Origin: Cladobotryum mycophilum
Taxonomy: Eukaryota > Ascomycota > Sordariomycetes > Hypocreales > Hypocreaceae
Length of the DNA: 64,000 nt
Reading direction: 5' to 3'
NCBI GenBank assembly: GCA_036429605.1
Contig: JAVFKD010000004.1
Coordinates: 4,092,001 to 4,156,000, forward strand
Each line of letters starts with the position of its first letter. The stretch's first letter is position 1. This document shows, in pieces, positions 23,864 through 34,772 of the stretch. The notes under the pieces were generated by a model, which had not been told where the DNA came from, ran no database searches, and was given only the letters and a program-made list of their open reading frames with translations. A program made the translations under genes and the position numbers.

Positions 23864-26800
23864 ATGTTTAGCCAAGTTAAACATAGTCTCCGAAGCCCTT
23901 CCCCACAGTTGGCTGAGGGAACTCTGGGCCATTTTGCCTATGGTGGAACCACCCATCGCAACCTCCGCAATGAGCGAGTCGCTGCCGATGACCACCTTCG
24001 GGATCTCGAAAATGGTGACGATTCACTTAGGGCCCGGGCCTTCTTCGAATGTGGGAAGATCTGTCTGCTCCAGGGCGAAACTCAGACAGCATGGCAGCAC
24101 TTCAGAAGCGCCGCTGCGGTATCGCATGCTGTGTCAAATACGTACTTCCAGGTCCTCTGTTATGGCCTTCATACTATCTACATGACATATGAGTGGACAG
24201 CCGACGCTCGAACAGTTCCAACAGACGAAATGGAACCATTGTATAACCTTGAAAAGGCTCTGCCATACTGGGTGAACAAAGTCCGTGAGGTTGGACAATA
24301 TGTCGAGACGGCCTCATTGCATCAACTAGCGAACCTGCTCGAAAAACAACGGTCCATAGTGACGACGAGGGGCGCTTTTGACCAAAATCAACGGAGCTCG
24401 TCAAATATCCAGTTGGTTGAAGGGATGGAACGGAATGTTTCTTCAAGCGCTGCGCCCTTCCAGCTCACTGCGCCATTACTCCTCGGGATATCCGGTCTTT
24501 ATCACCAACTTAATCACACAGCCTATGCCGTAGCGCTAGTCGACAAACAATTCCAGAATTATACAAAAATCAGTGATACTGTAGGAATGGCGAATTGTGA
24601 GGTGCTATTAGGCGACTTTGAATGCGCCTCCAGAGCACCTCCCGAGTCCTGGGGCAGCGTCTTGCGTCCAGGCTTGGACAGCACTGTATCGGCCTCGATC
24701 GACGGAAGAGATTCTACCGTGACATCTGCTCATCTCGGGCGTGCTGTGATCCACTACCTAAATGCCGAGAGGTTCTTCAAGCAAGCAGACTTTCCTCGGG
24801 GAATAGCAACAGTTCGGGTGCGTCGCGGCTATCTCGCCATATTACGACCACGAACAGATAGCGCAAATACTGCTTCTCACTATGAAGATGCGATGCGACA
24901 CTTCAATGTTGCGGAGGAGCTCTTCAGGGTCCATGGAGATGTCGTTGCAGCGCATACAGCCAAAGCCCACTCAATCATGTGTCAGGTAGGTATCGGATTG
25001 CCTGCACTTTCGGAAAACATGTCTTCAGCAAGGGCGATCGGGAACTGGGGCCGGACAAAGGGAAGCATTAGTTATACCTTTGGACTTGGACTATTCTTCG
25101 CGGCCCAAGCACGGCGTTGGATATATGACGGTGGCGACTACGAGCGTGGTCTTGCGGCTTGTAGACTGGCCGAGGAATTGTTGGATGGCCTGGGCCTCGA
25201 GCAATCTTATATAAAGAGTATTCTTGACCAAGTTTCTGTTCATGAGATACTTGGTGAGTATGACAGGTTCATCATAGCAGCCGAACGCGTTCTCAGAGCT
25301 TGTCAAGCGTCTTATGAAGGACCAAACTCCCCTCTTGCCTCGTGGTCTAAGTCTCGAGCAGCGCACGTCCTGCAGCGAATGATTCAGCTAGGCATGAAGC
25401 GCGAAGACCCTGATGAAGTAGAGAGAGCCATCGAACGCATCCAGGCGATATATCCACAGCGCCCCCAGCAGCAAAACCTGGACAGACTTGTATCCATGTA
25501 TAACACTATGGTCGCCTCCAACTCGGCAGCTGGCTTGGACATGGGCGCAATGGGGGACATTACATCCGATGTCACGACCCAGTCTACACTTCGCGCCGCC
25601 AAATTCCGGGTGCTTGTCTTTCGAGCACAGCGTGCCGAACAACGCGGCGACGAGGACGCTGCCAGCGAACAGTGGAACCTTGCCGAGAAAATGGCGCAGG
25701 CGAGTGAGGATACGCATGGCAAGGAGCTCCAACTTGCCCGTATCGCTGCAGCCCGGAGACGATATAACGATGCCGCGGCGCACTTGAATACATACCGCGA
25801 GTTGCGTCTCCGGGCAACAAACGCTATGGGACGGCATACTGCGTCGCTTGCTCCGGACATAAGACGGCTTGTTGGTGGGCAGCAGGAGGTCATATATGAG
25901 ACTCTGCTACCGGGTTTTGCAGCAATACGAGAGTTTCACCGTGCTGAGGAGATGCTCAGATCTCTCATCAAGCTGCGTGGTGAAGACTGGTGGAAGACGG
26001 GCGATGAAATAGAAAACTTGACAGCAGCCGCAGAAGTCAAGGAAGGCCTGTGCCAATTTGCGGCGGCGTGGAAATTCTACGAACAGGCTATGCAAGTGTA
26101 TGAGCAACGGCGAAGCCAGTTGTCGCTAGATGAGTACAAACTCTCCATTGCGGGCAGTTCCACCATCCAAGGGCTGTATTTCAAAGCGACCAGGGCAGCT
26201 GTGGCATGGCACGAAAGCCTTGGGCAGATTTCAAGACCGCCAACATCCTCCAGCCATTTAGCAGATGCTTTTCAGACGCTAGAAAAGGGAAAGGCCCGCA
26301 GTCTGCTTGATCTCATGGCTGCTGGAACGATGATGTACGGTCAGACTGAACACTCTGAGCTTGGCGAGTGGGACGAGTTCAGGCAGGTCAGCGCGGCTAC
26401 TGCAACGAAGCGAGGACTTCTCCGCCAACAATATTCAATGAAAATGCCCGATCAAGACAGGATCAGAGGGCTGGAAGTGGACATACACATGGCCGAAGTG
26501 AAACTGAGTCTTCTCGAAGAGCGTCTGTTTGCCAACAAATCGCCCGCAGCCATTCGCTTTGTGACAACAAGCGATGTTACCAATATCCAGTCGCTCCGCG
26601 CTCAGTTGGACGCCGATACTGTCATCTTGCAATATGCATACTACAACCGGGACTTTGTAGCATGGGCCATTGCTGTTGATGGCATGGTTAGAGCCCATCA
26701 CTGTTCAATCCGTGAGACGGAACTCGAGCTGCGTGTGAGAAGGTTTCGAGACCGATGCCAGTCAATAGGCCAACCGATTCAGGGCGAGCAACCAGATCCC

Positions 26801-27730
26801 TACGATGGTCCATGGCTTTCAGATCTCCTCCTTCATCCATTCAAAACGGTCATGGAGAAGCATCATCACATCATAATCGTTGCATACCGAACTCTTCACG
26901 CCCTTCCATTCCATGTCCTACCAAGGGAGGGACGTCCACTAATTGCCACACATACCGTTGCATATCTCCCCAGCGCAAGCTCCCTCTCGTACCTTCAAAG
27001 CGACCGCTCCGCAAACATTGGCCGCAAAGTCCTCTCCATTGGCAACCCAGCTAGTATGGCTCATACGGATGCTGGTACAGGTGTCAGACAGCCTCTGAGA
27101 GAGCTGCGTTCCGCAGAAGCCGAAGCGCTGTGCGTTGGCAATATTAGCAAAGGGAGCAAGTCACTCGTTGGCCGTGAAGCTACAAGAAAGGCCGTCATGG
27201 AAATCATGTCACAGTTTGATGTTCTGCACTTCGCAACCCATGGGATGCCCTGCGCAGAGGTTCCAATGATGTCGTCCATCGCCCTCGCAGACGGCAAAGA
27301 GCTAACGGTCAGCGACCTCATGGGCCGACGCCTCAGCGCATCTCTCGTCGTGCTCAGCGCCTGCGACACCGCGTCCGGACAGTCCACCAACGGCGACGAC
27401 ATCATAGGCTTCGTGCGCGCACTGCTAGCAGCGGGCGTGAAGAGCATCGTCGTCAGTCTCTGGCCCGTACGCGATCTGGCCACCAGCTTCATAATGAAGG
27501 TGTTTTACGAGAATCTGTACAAGGGAAAGACTGCGTCGGCGGCGCTTCGCGAGGCCCAGATGGCTGCCTGGAAGATGAGTCCCGAGGAAATGGAGATGCA
27601 TGCCATGGATATTCGGCGGGCTCGGGAGGATTACAGTAGGGCTATACAGCCCGAGGTGAATCAGGAGACGTGGAAACACTGGTCTCAGCCGAGGTTTTGG
27701 GCGCCTTTTATTTATATTGGCATTAAATGA
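23864..27730 (+). CDS. CHAT-domain protein with long helical (TPR-like) repeat region
   Basis: Single-exon frame of 1288 aa from ATG 23864; the frame upstream opens only at TTG and was trimmed. Residues about 40-850 are Ala/Leu-rich helical pairs typical of TPR-like arrays, with ARAFFECGKICLLQG and RAEEMLRSLIKLRG as examples. Residues about 920-1288 are a CHAT domain: FHVLPREGRPLI, then VLHFATHG (H1126), VVLSACDTASG (C1167), and SLWPVRDLATSFIMKVFYENL. The His-Cys dyad of clan CD cysteine peptidases is intact. This is the classic 'caspase HetF associated with TPRs' layout, in which the repeats sense a partner and the CHAT domain cuts a client. The clustered caspase-like gene and duplicated-module protein are candidate partners or clients (inference). 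Codon use is even and no break is seen. Confidence 0.9.
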   Translation: MFSQVKHSLRSPSPQLAEGTLGHFAYGGTTHRNLRNERVAADDHLRDLENGDDSLRARAFFECGKICLLQGETQTAWQHFRSAAAVSHAVSNTYFQVLCYGLHTIYMTYEWTADARTVPTDEMEPLYNLEKALPYWVNKVREVGQYVETASLHQLANLLEKQRSIVTTRGAFDQNQRSSSNIQLVEGMERNVSSSAAPFQLTAPLLLGISGLYHQLNHTAYAVALVDKQFQNYTKISDTVGMANCEVLLGDFECASRAPPESWGSVLRPGLDSTVSASIDGRDSTVTSAHLGRAVIHYLNAERFFKQADFPRGIATVRVRRGYLAILRPRTDSANTASHYEDAMRHFNVAEELFRVHGDVVAAHTAKAHSIMCQVGIGLPALSENMSSARAIGNWGRTKGSISYTFGLGLFFAAQARRWIYDGGDYERGLAACRLAEELLDGLGLEQSYIKSILDQVSVHEILGEYDRFIIAAERVLRACQASYEGPNSPLASWSKSRAAHVLQRMIQLGMKREDPDEVERAIERIQAIYPQRPQQQNLDRLVSMYNTMVASNSAAGLDMGAMGDITSDVTTQSTLRAAKFRVLVFRAQRAEQRGDEDAASEQWNLAEKMAQASEDTHGKELQLARIAAARRRYNDAAAHLNTYRELRLRATNAMGRHTASLAPDIRRLVGGQQEVIYETLLPGFAAIREFHRAEEMLRSLIKLRGEDWWKTGDEIENLTAAAEVKEGLCQFAAAWKFYEQAMQVYEQRRSQLSLDEYKLSIAGSSTIQGLYFKATRAAVAWHESLGQISRPPTSSSHLADAFQTLEKGKARSLLDLMAAGTMMYGQTEHSELGEWDEFRQVSAATATKRGLLRQQYSMKMPDQDRIRGLEVDIHMAEVKLSLLEERLFANKSPAAIRFVTTSDVTNIQSLRAQLDADTVILQYAYYNRDFVAWAIAVDGMVRAHHCSIRETELELRVRRFRDRCQSIGQPIQGEQPDPYDGPWLSDLLLHPFKTVMEKHHHIIIVAYRTLHALPFHVLPREGRPLIATHTVAYLPSASSLSYLQSDRSANIGRKVLSIGNPASMAHTDAGTGVRQPLRELRSAEAEALCVGNISKGSKSLVGREATRKAVMEIMSQFDVLHFATHGMPCAEVPMMSSIALADGKELTVSDLMGRRLSASLVVLSACDTASGQSTNGDDIIGFVRALLAAGVKSIVVSLWPVRDLATSFIMKVFYENLYKGKTASAALREAQMAAWKMSPEEMEMHAMDIRRAREDYSRAIQPEVNQETWKHWSQPRFWAPFIYIGIK

Positions 27731-28950
27731 TGTCATTTTCAGTCTGTTTGATATTAACCCTTATGGTCAGTTTTTCAGTCAAATCCTTCATTTAATCCAG
27801 CAGACTTCTAAATTTGTTGTATGTTAGCATTCCTCTTCCAAGGCTCATAACCTGGGCCTCCTTCCTTTGAAAGCTTCCCCGTTTACCCCACTCCCGTTCT
27901 ACCGAACGGCCCCACCCCTCTCCCGCATTCTAGTGGGGCTGTTGCATTCCATCAAGACACCCGACTGCACTCCACTGTAGGCACTGTAGGTGCTGCCCCC
28001 TCCAAAGCTCCACTACGTTATCCTACCTTGCCTTCGCTATATTGCCTTGGTTAGACTTCCTTTCTTCATTATCCTTCTTTCGTTATCCTTCCTTACACCC
28101 ATCTCTCTAACCTTCCTTCAGCCCCACCCACACCTTCAACCCAAACTTCCTCGCCACACACAGACTTTGCTGTCTGTCATCAACAAGTCTCTCATGTAAC
28201 ATCTCCCGACAGTAATAATCTTGAGCAGTAAGACACCAAGCCTTTTTCACAGGCAGCTGACCCTCAGTTACGGCTCATCCTCAGACGGGCCAACATCAGA
28301 GGCCATATCCGCGGCCACCCCAAGTCCACCCAACGTGCCATTACACTGAACCGCGATAGGCGTGTCGAATCGTCATCCTCATGGTGCGTCCGTTTCTTTC
28401 CGGTCCCTCGGTTGTAAACTCACTCTAATCCTTCACTGTCGATAAACTCGACAAAACCGTAGACTTTGCAGACGCCAAGTCGGCTCCAAGATGGGTTGTA
28501 GGGGTAGGTCAGACCATACACTGGCGTAACTTCTTCATCGCGGTTTTCACAACAGACAACACGGCGAAACCTACTCAACAGCATGAGCGGGGTGATGGTC
28601 AAGGCGTGGTCCCCAGGGACACTGAGTTGTTTGTGGGTGGCAAGGGAGGGTTTGTAAAATTATGACAACGTTGAATGAATATTTGTATCATTAATCTTAC
28701 GAAAAGAGAAGTCTAATTTTTTCTTTTTTCTTTCTTAGCCATACAACCTTTCGCTTATCATCATTTCTCTTCTTAGTTCCAGAGAAATGAAAATCGTTGC
28801 CCCATCTTGCGCACGTTGTGATATCGCCATCGACACACAGTCTGTATACTCATGTGCCCTTCTGACGTCTTCCTGGTATGTCGGGCTCGCCTTGATGGCA
28901 TCCGACACTTCGGTCCCAAAGAATGAGGAAATAATATCGTGCCGGCAACC
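27731..28950. other. Intergenic, 1.2 kb
   Basis: C/T-rich plus strand at 27830-28200, resembling a fungal promoter or leader, but no gene follows it in a usable frame. Around 28280 is the phrase CTCAGACGGGCC, related to short phrases near 30.8 and 43.7 kb. Nothing else recognised. Confidence 0.4.
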
Positions 28951-29842
28951 TCACAACGTAAGAATAGGATTCGGCAAAACCCTCGTGCCCCCTGGAAGAT
29001 AGAGATATCGCAGCTCTGCCGTCGTTTCCAGGTGCGCGCCGAAAAGAGTCTCGGCAATATGCTCTACCTTGTTTTCTGTAACTTCCAAGGCTATCTGACA
29101 CCAGGCGGAATCGACAAACAGAGCATCGGAGATGATAATTGAAACCGCGGCTACTAGGGAATTACTCTCATTCTCTGGCTTGGGGATTCTCTTAACGGCT
29201 CCCGCGAGGTATGACGGCAGCAGGCGAGCAGTCGCTGAAAGAGATGCATTGACCAAGACCTGTATGTTGGAATTGTGGGAAGCATCGAAAAAAGAGTTGA
29301 GTGGGTGACGCCAGGGGTCGGTTGAGCGGAGCGGAAGTGTTTGGCCTCGTCGGCGAGGCAGCTAGACTGGAAGCGTCCGTTGCTTCTTCTCTTGGGTCTC
29401 CACGAGGCCTCTTATTCGACTGCTGCGAGGCCCTATCATCGCTCGTTTGGAGTGGTCTAATCGACTTTTCGTATAGGCACAGGACCTTCTCCCTTGCTGG
29501 TGGTGAAATGCTCTGGTTAACATGTGCCGCCAGCAGCTTTATGTGATCCCCGTCAGCTCTCTCTTCCTCCGCAAGCAGATACATTAGCCTGCGGCATTCG
29601 GCCTTGCCAACAAAATGGCTGTGGCTCTCTGCGCCGTGTTTTGTAAGGAAATAGGCAAACCAAGCGACAAAGCCTTCGACTAAAAAGATTCTGGCTATAG
29701 GGTCCCCCTGCGCCAGTCGTCATGCCTGTGCTAGACCTCTCGGTGCGCGTTCGTAATTGTCCAACTGCGAAATAAAGACGGCCGCTTGCTTTGACAGGGC
29801 TGTATTGTCGTCGGCGATGAGGGTAGGGGTGTCTTCTTCCAT
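28951..29842 (-). pseudogene. Broken gene of unknown fungal family (in-frame TGA plus frame shift)
   Basis: Protein-like sequence starts at ATG 29842 (MEEDTPTLIADD) and continues with FLVEGFVAWFAYFLTKHG, MYLLAEEERADGDHIKLL and a Ser/Pro/Arg-rich middle. It then shifts frame and runs on as VLVNASLSATARLLPSY to the stop at 28951. Two breaks are visible: TGA at 29720-29722 after the 40th codon, and a one-base shift whose best location is a run of six A (plus strand) at 29288-29293. The frame after the shift reads naturally if one base is removed. I do not recognise the family. The nonsense codon is not explained by a homopolymer, so this one is more likely a true pseudogene unless it hides an intron. 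Confidence 0.5.
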
Positions 29843-30395
29843 GGCGTTAGAGAAAGGTTAGTAGTCAAGGTAGGTTAACGAATGGAGGCAAGTTAACGAA
29901 GGTGGGTTATTGTAAAACAGGGCTGTGATCTAGTAGACCCACTCATCGATCAAGAACCATACATGGCGCGCTGAGAGACATGAATGCGACCATGCAACGT
30001 AACCAAAACCAGTTCTCTATACACTTCCAACATTTCTCGGTCGGGATGGATAAACATGCCTATTAAAGTCGAAGGCAATGATATACTTCGTTACCCGCAT
30101 TGAGGTCGATTAATGACACCTTTCCAACAAAAACTAGAATCCACTTTCCAGGTTGGAAGCGATCAACAACCGTGGACCATTGTTGTGCTTCTTTCGGTAG
30201 CTTTGAGGCCACTCTAGGAGGCCAGCCGGTTTAGTACAGGTGGGATAACGAAGGTAAGGTAAGATAAGGTGGGATCTGCCAGGAAGAAAGGACAACCAAC
30301 TCAAGGCAATCTCTCCGGGTGCTTTTTCTCTGCATATTCACATGTCGAGTGAATGACAGACAGGTGCTTGTGAATCTGTCGTGGATTGGTCGTAT

Positions 30396-30485
30396 TAGCA
30401 TTCTCAGCCATGCTGTAAGCCTAAGTGAATCCCCTCAGCCAACAACGGCCAAAACAACGGCCAGGGCATCTTGTGATGAACCATC
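30396..30485 (+). repeat. Diverged repeat copy A
   Basis: Shares CATNNTCAGCCAYGC, CAACAACGGCC and GCATCTTGTGATGA-type phrases, in the same order, with 30739-30832. Many differences are T/C or A/G transitions. It may be an old transposon fragment; not assigned to a family. Confidence 0.4.
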
Positions 30486-30738
30486 TACAGGATTCCAGGA
30501 CATGTTCAAAGAGTCACCCGGTACAGAATGGTAAGCAGAGTCGTGTTATGAAGCGTCCAACACATATTGATTCGCTCCCAAAAGATCCTAGCATTACATG
30601 CTCAGCCAATCTCAGCCTTCTTCTCCCTCCCATGTAAGGTTACACCATCAATACGTTCAAGGGCCACGTAAGAGTTCTCTACCTGTACCCTTTGTGCATT
30701 CCTGTCTATGAACTACTCGGATGACCTCCATCGGCCTC

Positions 30739-30832
30739 TCATGCCGACATATTCAGCCACGCCGTCAGCCTGTGCTACGTGAACATCACCACCAACAACG
30801 GCCGTATAAACGGGCCAAGCTCATCTTGTGGT
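30739..30832 (+). repeat. Diverged repeat copy B
   Basis: Second copy of the segment at 30396-30485. The phrase ACGGGCCAAGCTCATCTT also has a near match (ACGGGCCGGCTCATCTT) at about 43746-43762. Confidence 0.4.
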
Positions 30833-31623
30833 GAGCTGCCTAGAGCCACGATATTGATGTTCTTTTGGGCAGAATTTCTTTGATGACTTTCATGAAAGAC
30901 TGTTTCTCGTGGTGTATAAAGATGTTTTGTTTCCCCCTTGCTCTACTCAAACATCAATGCATCAACACATCAAACAATCACCTGTTCTACAACAATCTCA
31001 ATCATTTACAACCCAGTTCAACTTTTTACCACTTTTTAGTTTCTACTTCAATGTCTTCAAAATGTTCACCGTTATGATCGCAACCTACGTCCACAACTGC
31101 GGGGGCGTGGTTGAAGAGCAGTTCAAATTTACGGCTTGCTCTAACTAAAGCGCACCAGGTCATCGGGTGGTGCCAATTTCCTTGGCTTCAATCAGGAGGG
31201 GATTCAAGTGTGGCAGATATGGCTGCAGAAATCCATGAGACCTCTCTCTGTAAGCCAACAGCCGGGGTGAACTTCTTCAAGTCATATTGCTAACAGGATC
31301 GCGACCGAAGGGTTATAGACTTTGAACATCCGGTACTGATTACACTTGGAAACGGTGAAATCATTATGGTGACATGGTTTCTACATGACGTATGAGGACT
31401 CAACATCTCCGATACATATGGTTGGTGGTTTATCATCCTGCCCTTCGATCGCATGTCACTCGTTTATTGTCTTGATCAATGGCTCAACACTTTGGAAGCA
31501 CTCGAAATGAGGAGGAGGAAAGGGGAACACAATTCAACACTCTCTAAACACAGAATTACCTTAGATAGCGTCACTCTTTAGAAATATTACTATGCCTCGA
31601 CCATATGCTCCCACAATGCAACG

Positions 31624-32498
31624 TCAATACTTGTCTGAGTCTTCTTGCATCTTCAACTTCAGTGCTTGCACCACATCATCGGCGCTTGCGTATTCTTTCT
31701 TCCAACATTTTAGAATAATGTCTCCTACATAAAGCGCGGCCACGTCCGGGAGCTCTCCCTTCCGAAATAAATCATCAGCCCTCCGATCGTACTCGAATGA
31801 CTCCTCTAGCGTTTTAAACGATCCGCCGGGAGTCCGGTACGGCCAATTCCCAGTGAGGATTGCGTACATAATTGATGCGAGGCTGAAAATGTCCACCTGG
31901 ATCGATGGTACTGGCTCCGACTTGGGATCATAGAAGCCTGGGTCGGGCAGGTTTCCGCCGTCTACGCCGAGCTTTTCACATGCTGAGCCTCCGAAATCGC
32001 AAAGCCAGAGATCTAGGGACGTTGGTGTAGTGGCGTGAACAAGAAAATTGTCGGGACGTAAATCTGAATGCAAGACGCCGCAGTGGTGGATATAGGCTAC
32101 GGATTCAACAGCCTGTAGACACCATTTTCTACGAATTGGAGGGGTAATTGTGTTATTGTTGTCTAGGCACTGTTGAAGATTGCCATGGCTTGATTCGGTA
32201 AGGAGTAAACCTTGCGGGTCCCCCGGCTCATCGTGCCATCCAAGATACCTTGGGTGAATTAGCATCATATGAAGAACAGAGCGCCATTAACATGATAGGC
32301 ATACGGAACGATCCTGGGGTGGCTCCCTAGAAGGGGAAGAATCTGCCGCTCGACTAAGAACTTATGGGCGAATCTCTCAGTCAATTCGTTGGGCCCGGTA
32401 CTTGCATTGCAAAGTGGCATTGGATATTGGAGTAATACACCTGGTTTAACTCGGCAGAACATTGAGGTAGAGCCAATGTAAGGAACTTCTGAAGTCAT
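31624..32498 (-). CDS. Short protein-kinase-like protein, probable pseudokinase
   Basis: Exons 32498-32305 and 32248-31624; the 56-bp intron (GTATGC..CCCAAG) splits a Pro codon, giving 272 aa. The frame upstream opens only at TTG, so ATG 32498 (MTSEVPYIGS) is used. Kinase landmarks: GVLLQYP at 20-26 lies where the beta-3 Lys is expected but has Gln24, an ER pair at 50-51, catalytic loop HSDLRPDNFLV (Asp127, Asn132), DFGG (149-152), and a C-lobe with DIFSLASIMYAILTG. The Gly-rich loop is minimal. It is about 55 percent identical by eye to the damaged copy at 33 kb, which keeps Lys in LLKFP. Loss of the ATP-anchoring Lys suggests reduced or no phosphotransfer, although catalytic-loop and DFG residues remain. 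Such short fungal kinases expand in accessory regions; the substrate is unknown. Confidence 0.75.
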
Positions 32499-32991
32499 TT
32501 TATAGTGGGTTGATACAGTAGATGATATGGATTGGCTGTGTTGCGTTGTTTGTGCCTGAAGATGCTCGAACAATGCATGAGTTCAGCTTTCAGGGGTAAA
32601 TATGGCCTCGCAAGGTTAGCATGACCACGTGCGATAACACGTGAGCTCTATCATTGGCAACACGACCAACAACACAAAGATGCCCTTTTCAGTATGCCAC
32701 TAGCGCCAAAGCTTTATTGAGAAATTGTTTTTCCTACCGACCGTGGTAGAATACCGTGTGATCTGTGGGTACCATTGTGAGTCAAATCCGCCTTTTTAGA
32801 GGTTTCTTATAGGGTAACAGTATCTCAGTCAGTCGAACAGTTTGGGAACCACACAAAGTGTCCATGAACAAGAGGATATAGAGTACGGCAGGTTAAATTA
32901 ATTCTGTCTGACCATGTTGGGCCATGCTGAGTAGATATACTCGTCGTCATTGTCAAAATAAGGATAGCGCATGGTGTGGTGGATTTTGTGG
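32499..32991. other. Spacer between the two kinase-like genes
   Basis: Promoter of the gene at 32498 and 3' flank of the upstream copy. Nothing recognised. Confidence 0.5.
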
Positions 32992-33890
32992 TCAACTGAG
33001 GGCCAAGTCCGTCACCTTTTCCACCTCCAATTGCATTGCCTGTAGAATCTCACCCGCGTTTTCATATTCATGCTCCCAGCATTTTAGAATGACATTACCT
33101 GCGAAAAGACCACTCACATCAGGGAATTCTCCTCGCTTGAACAGCTCATCACATTTTTTATCGTATTCCCGGCTCGCATCAAAAGATGAGAACAGTCCGC
33201 AAGGGGGCTCGCGATATGGCCAGTGCCCAGTGAGAATTGTGTAGAGGAGCGAGCCAACGCTGAAGATGTCTGTTTGCTCATTTACTATCCATTCCGATCT
33301 GGGGTCAAAGAATCCTGAATCTGGTAGCTGCCCTCCATCGACCCCAAGCTTCTTACACAGCGCGCCTCCGAAATCGCACAACCAAATGTCGAGCGAGGTT
33401 GGTGAGGTGGCATGAACAAGAAAGTTTTCTGGGCGCAGATCGGCATGAATTACTCCAAGGCTCTGAACGTACGCAATTGACTCGACAACTTGCAAACACT
33501 ACTTCCTGCGTACTGGCGGAGTAAGTGCATCATTTTGCTCATTCATATATTTCTGAAGGCTTCCCTCACTTGCCTCGGCAACAAGCAGCCCTTTCTCATC
33601 TCCTGGCTTATCGTGCCATCTAAGATACCTTGGCCGAATTAGCAGCGTGTACACAATCGCCTGACTATGGTGGGTGGGTGAGCCTACGGGACGATTCTAG
33701 AGTGGCTTCCTAGAAATTCAAGAACCCGTCGTTCAACTGAAAAGGGCCCGTTCTTTTCCTCTACAAAGCCCGGTCTGCTGCGGTATGCGTTTATGTTGGG
33801 ATGTGGAAATTTGAGGAGCACGCCTGGTTCTGTTTGGCGGAATAGCGAACTGGAGCCGAAGCAAACAATGTCCGGAGGTATCGTATACAT
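32992..33890 (-). pseudogene. Second kinase-like gene, stopped by TAG in place of Trp
   Basis: Exon 1 33890-33688 (ATG, MYTIPPDIVCFGSSS) and exon 2 33628-32992. The intron is in the same position and phase as in the neighbouring paralogue, showing tandem duplication. Lys27 (VLLKFP), HADLRPENFLV and DFGG are all present, so the ancestor looked catalytically competent. Exon 2 carries an in-frame TAG at 33499-33501 (PPVRRK-stop-CLQVVE) where the paralogue has TGG (PPIRRK-W-CLQAVE). The change is a C-to-T on the plus strand in a CA dinucleotide, the context favoured by repeat-induced point mutation, though one event proves nothing. Downstream of the stop the frame is intact to the end. Confidence 0.7.
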
Positions 33891-34772
33891 GCTTGGTGAA
33901 TGCTGTGGACCAACTGTGTAACAGTTGGATGGAGTGATGTGGAAATAGGAGCGTTCACAACGGGATGCATGAGTTTAGGGGTAACGAGGTTTCCCCCTTA
34001 CCCATATTACAACCCACGTGCAACGGCACGTGTTCCACTACCTCTCATTGAATTGCACAACCAGCAACTTATATCCGAAAACGTATTCGACCTCTTTTTA
34101 GCGGCAAATCCTCTAAGACTTTTCGTTTTGCTGGTGTAAAGTGATTTGAGGGGAAATGTGCGCCGAACTGATGGCCGTGCGAGTCGCGGAGTAAATCTCT
34201 AGATACTACAAGCCAGGCAGCTGTATACGAGTAATCGTCACAACGGGCCATTGATGAACCAACTTCTCTCACTGTTTATTCCTCTTTAAAGAAGCCTGAT
34301 GATGTTATAAATTAGATACTGAGATAAATAGACTGAGATGAAATTGACTACTCATCAGTATTCGCAACATATTTATGGATATAAAAAGAGCCTCGTAGAC
34401 AAGGATTAGCCCCTTAACCCCGTAAGTTCCCAGCCGTTGCCACTTACAGAGTACTGATTTTGCGTAAATAATTTATTGAGAGAGAATCATCGAGATATCG
34501 TTCTAAACTACAGATAAAACGTCATATATTTATGCATATTGCATCCGGTGTACACAGGCCACCAAGCACCACCAACCAGCATGTAGGCGTGTCTGTTGGT
34601 CAGTTTGTTTGCTACCCAATTACATGGGTTTGCAAATGTGAGCAAACTTAGAGAGCGGGGGGTTCATCGTTCTTAAATACGGAGAGTTTCCGAAGATTAA
34701 ATCTTGTAAATGTGGAATTGAGGAACGCGATATTGGGAAGTAGAAATCATATACACTCCGTTTGGTGTCGGT
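33891..34772. other. Intergenic, AT-rich from about 34.3 kb
   Basis: Nothing recognised. The right end is presumably the promoter of the P450 gene. Confidence 0.5.

Larger units (their letters stand above)
29843..31623. other. Intergenic, 1.8 kb, with diverged duplicate segments
   Basis: No supported gene. Holds GTTAACGAA-type short repeats at 29868-29905, GGTAAGGTAAGATAAGG at about 30253, and two diverged copies of an approximately 95-bp segment (listed separately). A 28-codon ATG frame at about 31062 has no independent support. Confidence 0.45.

Noticed and set aside
31062..31148. 28-codon ATG frame with three cysteine/asparagine-rich turns
   Set aside because: Too short to judge, no signal peptide, overlapped by another short ATG frame, no context.
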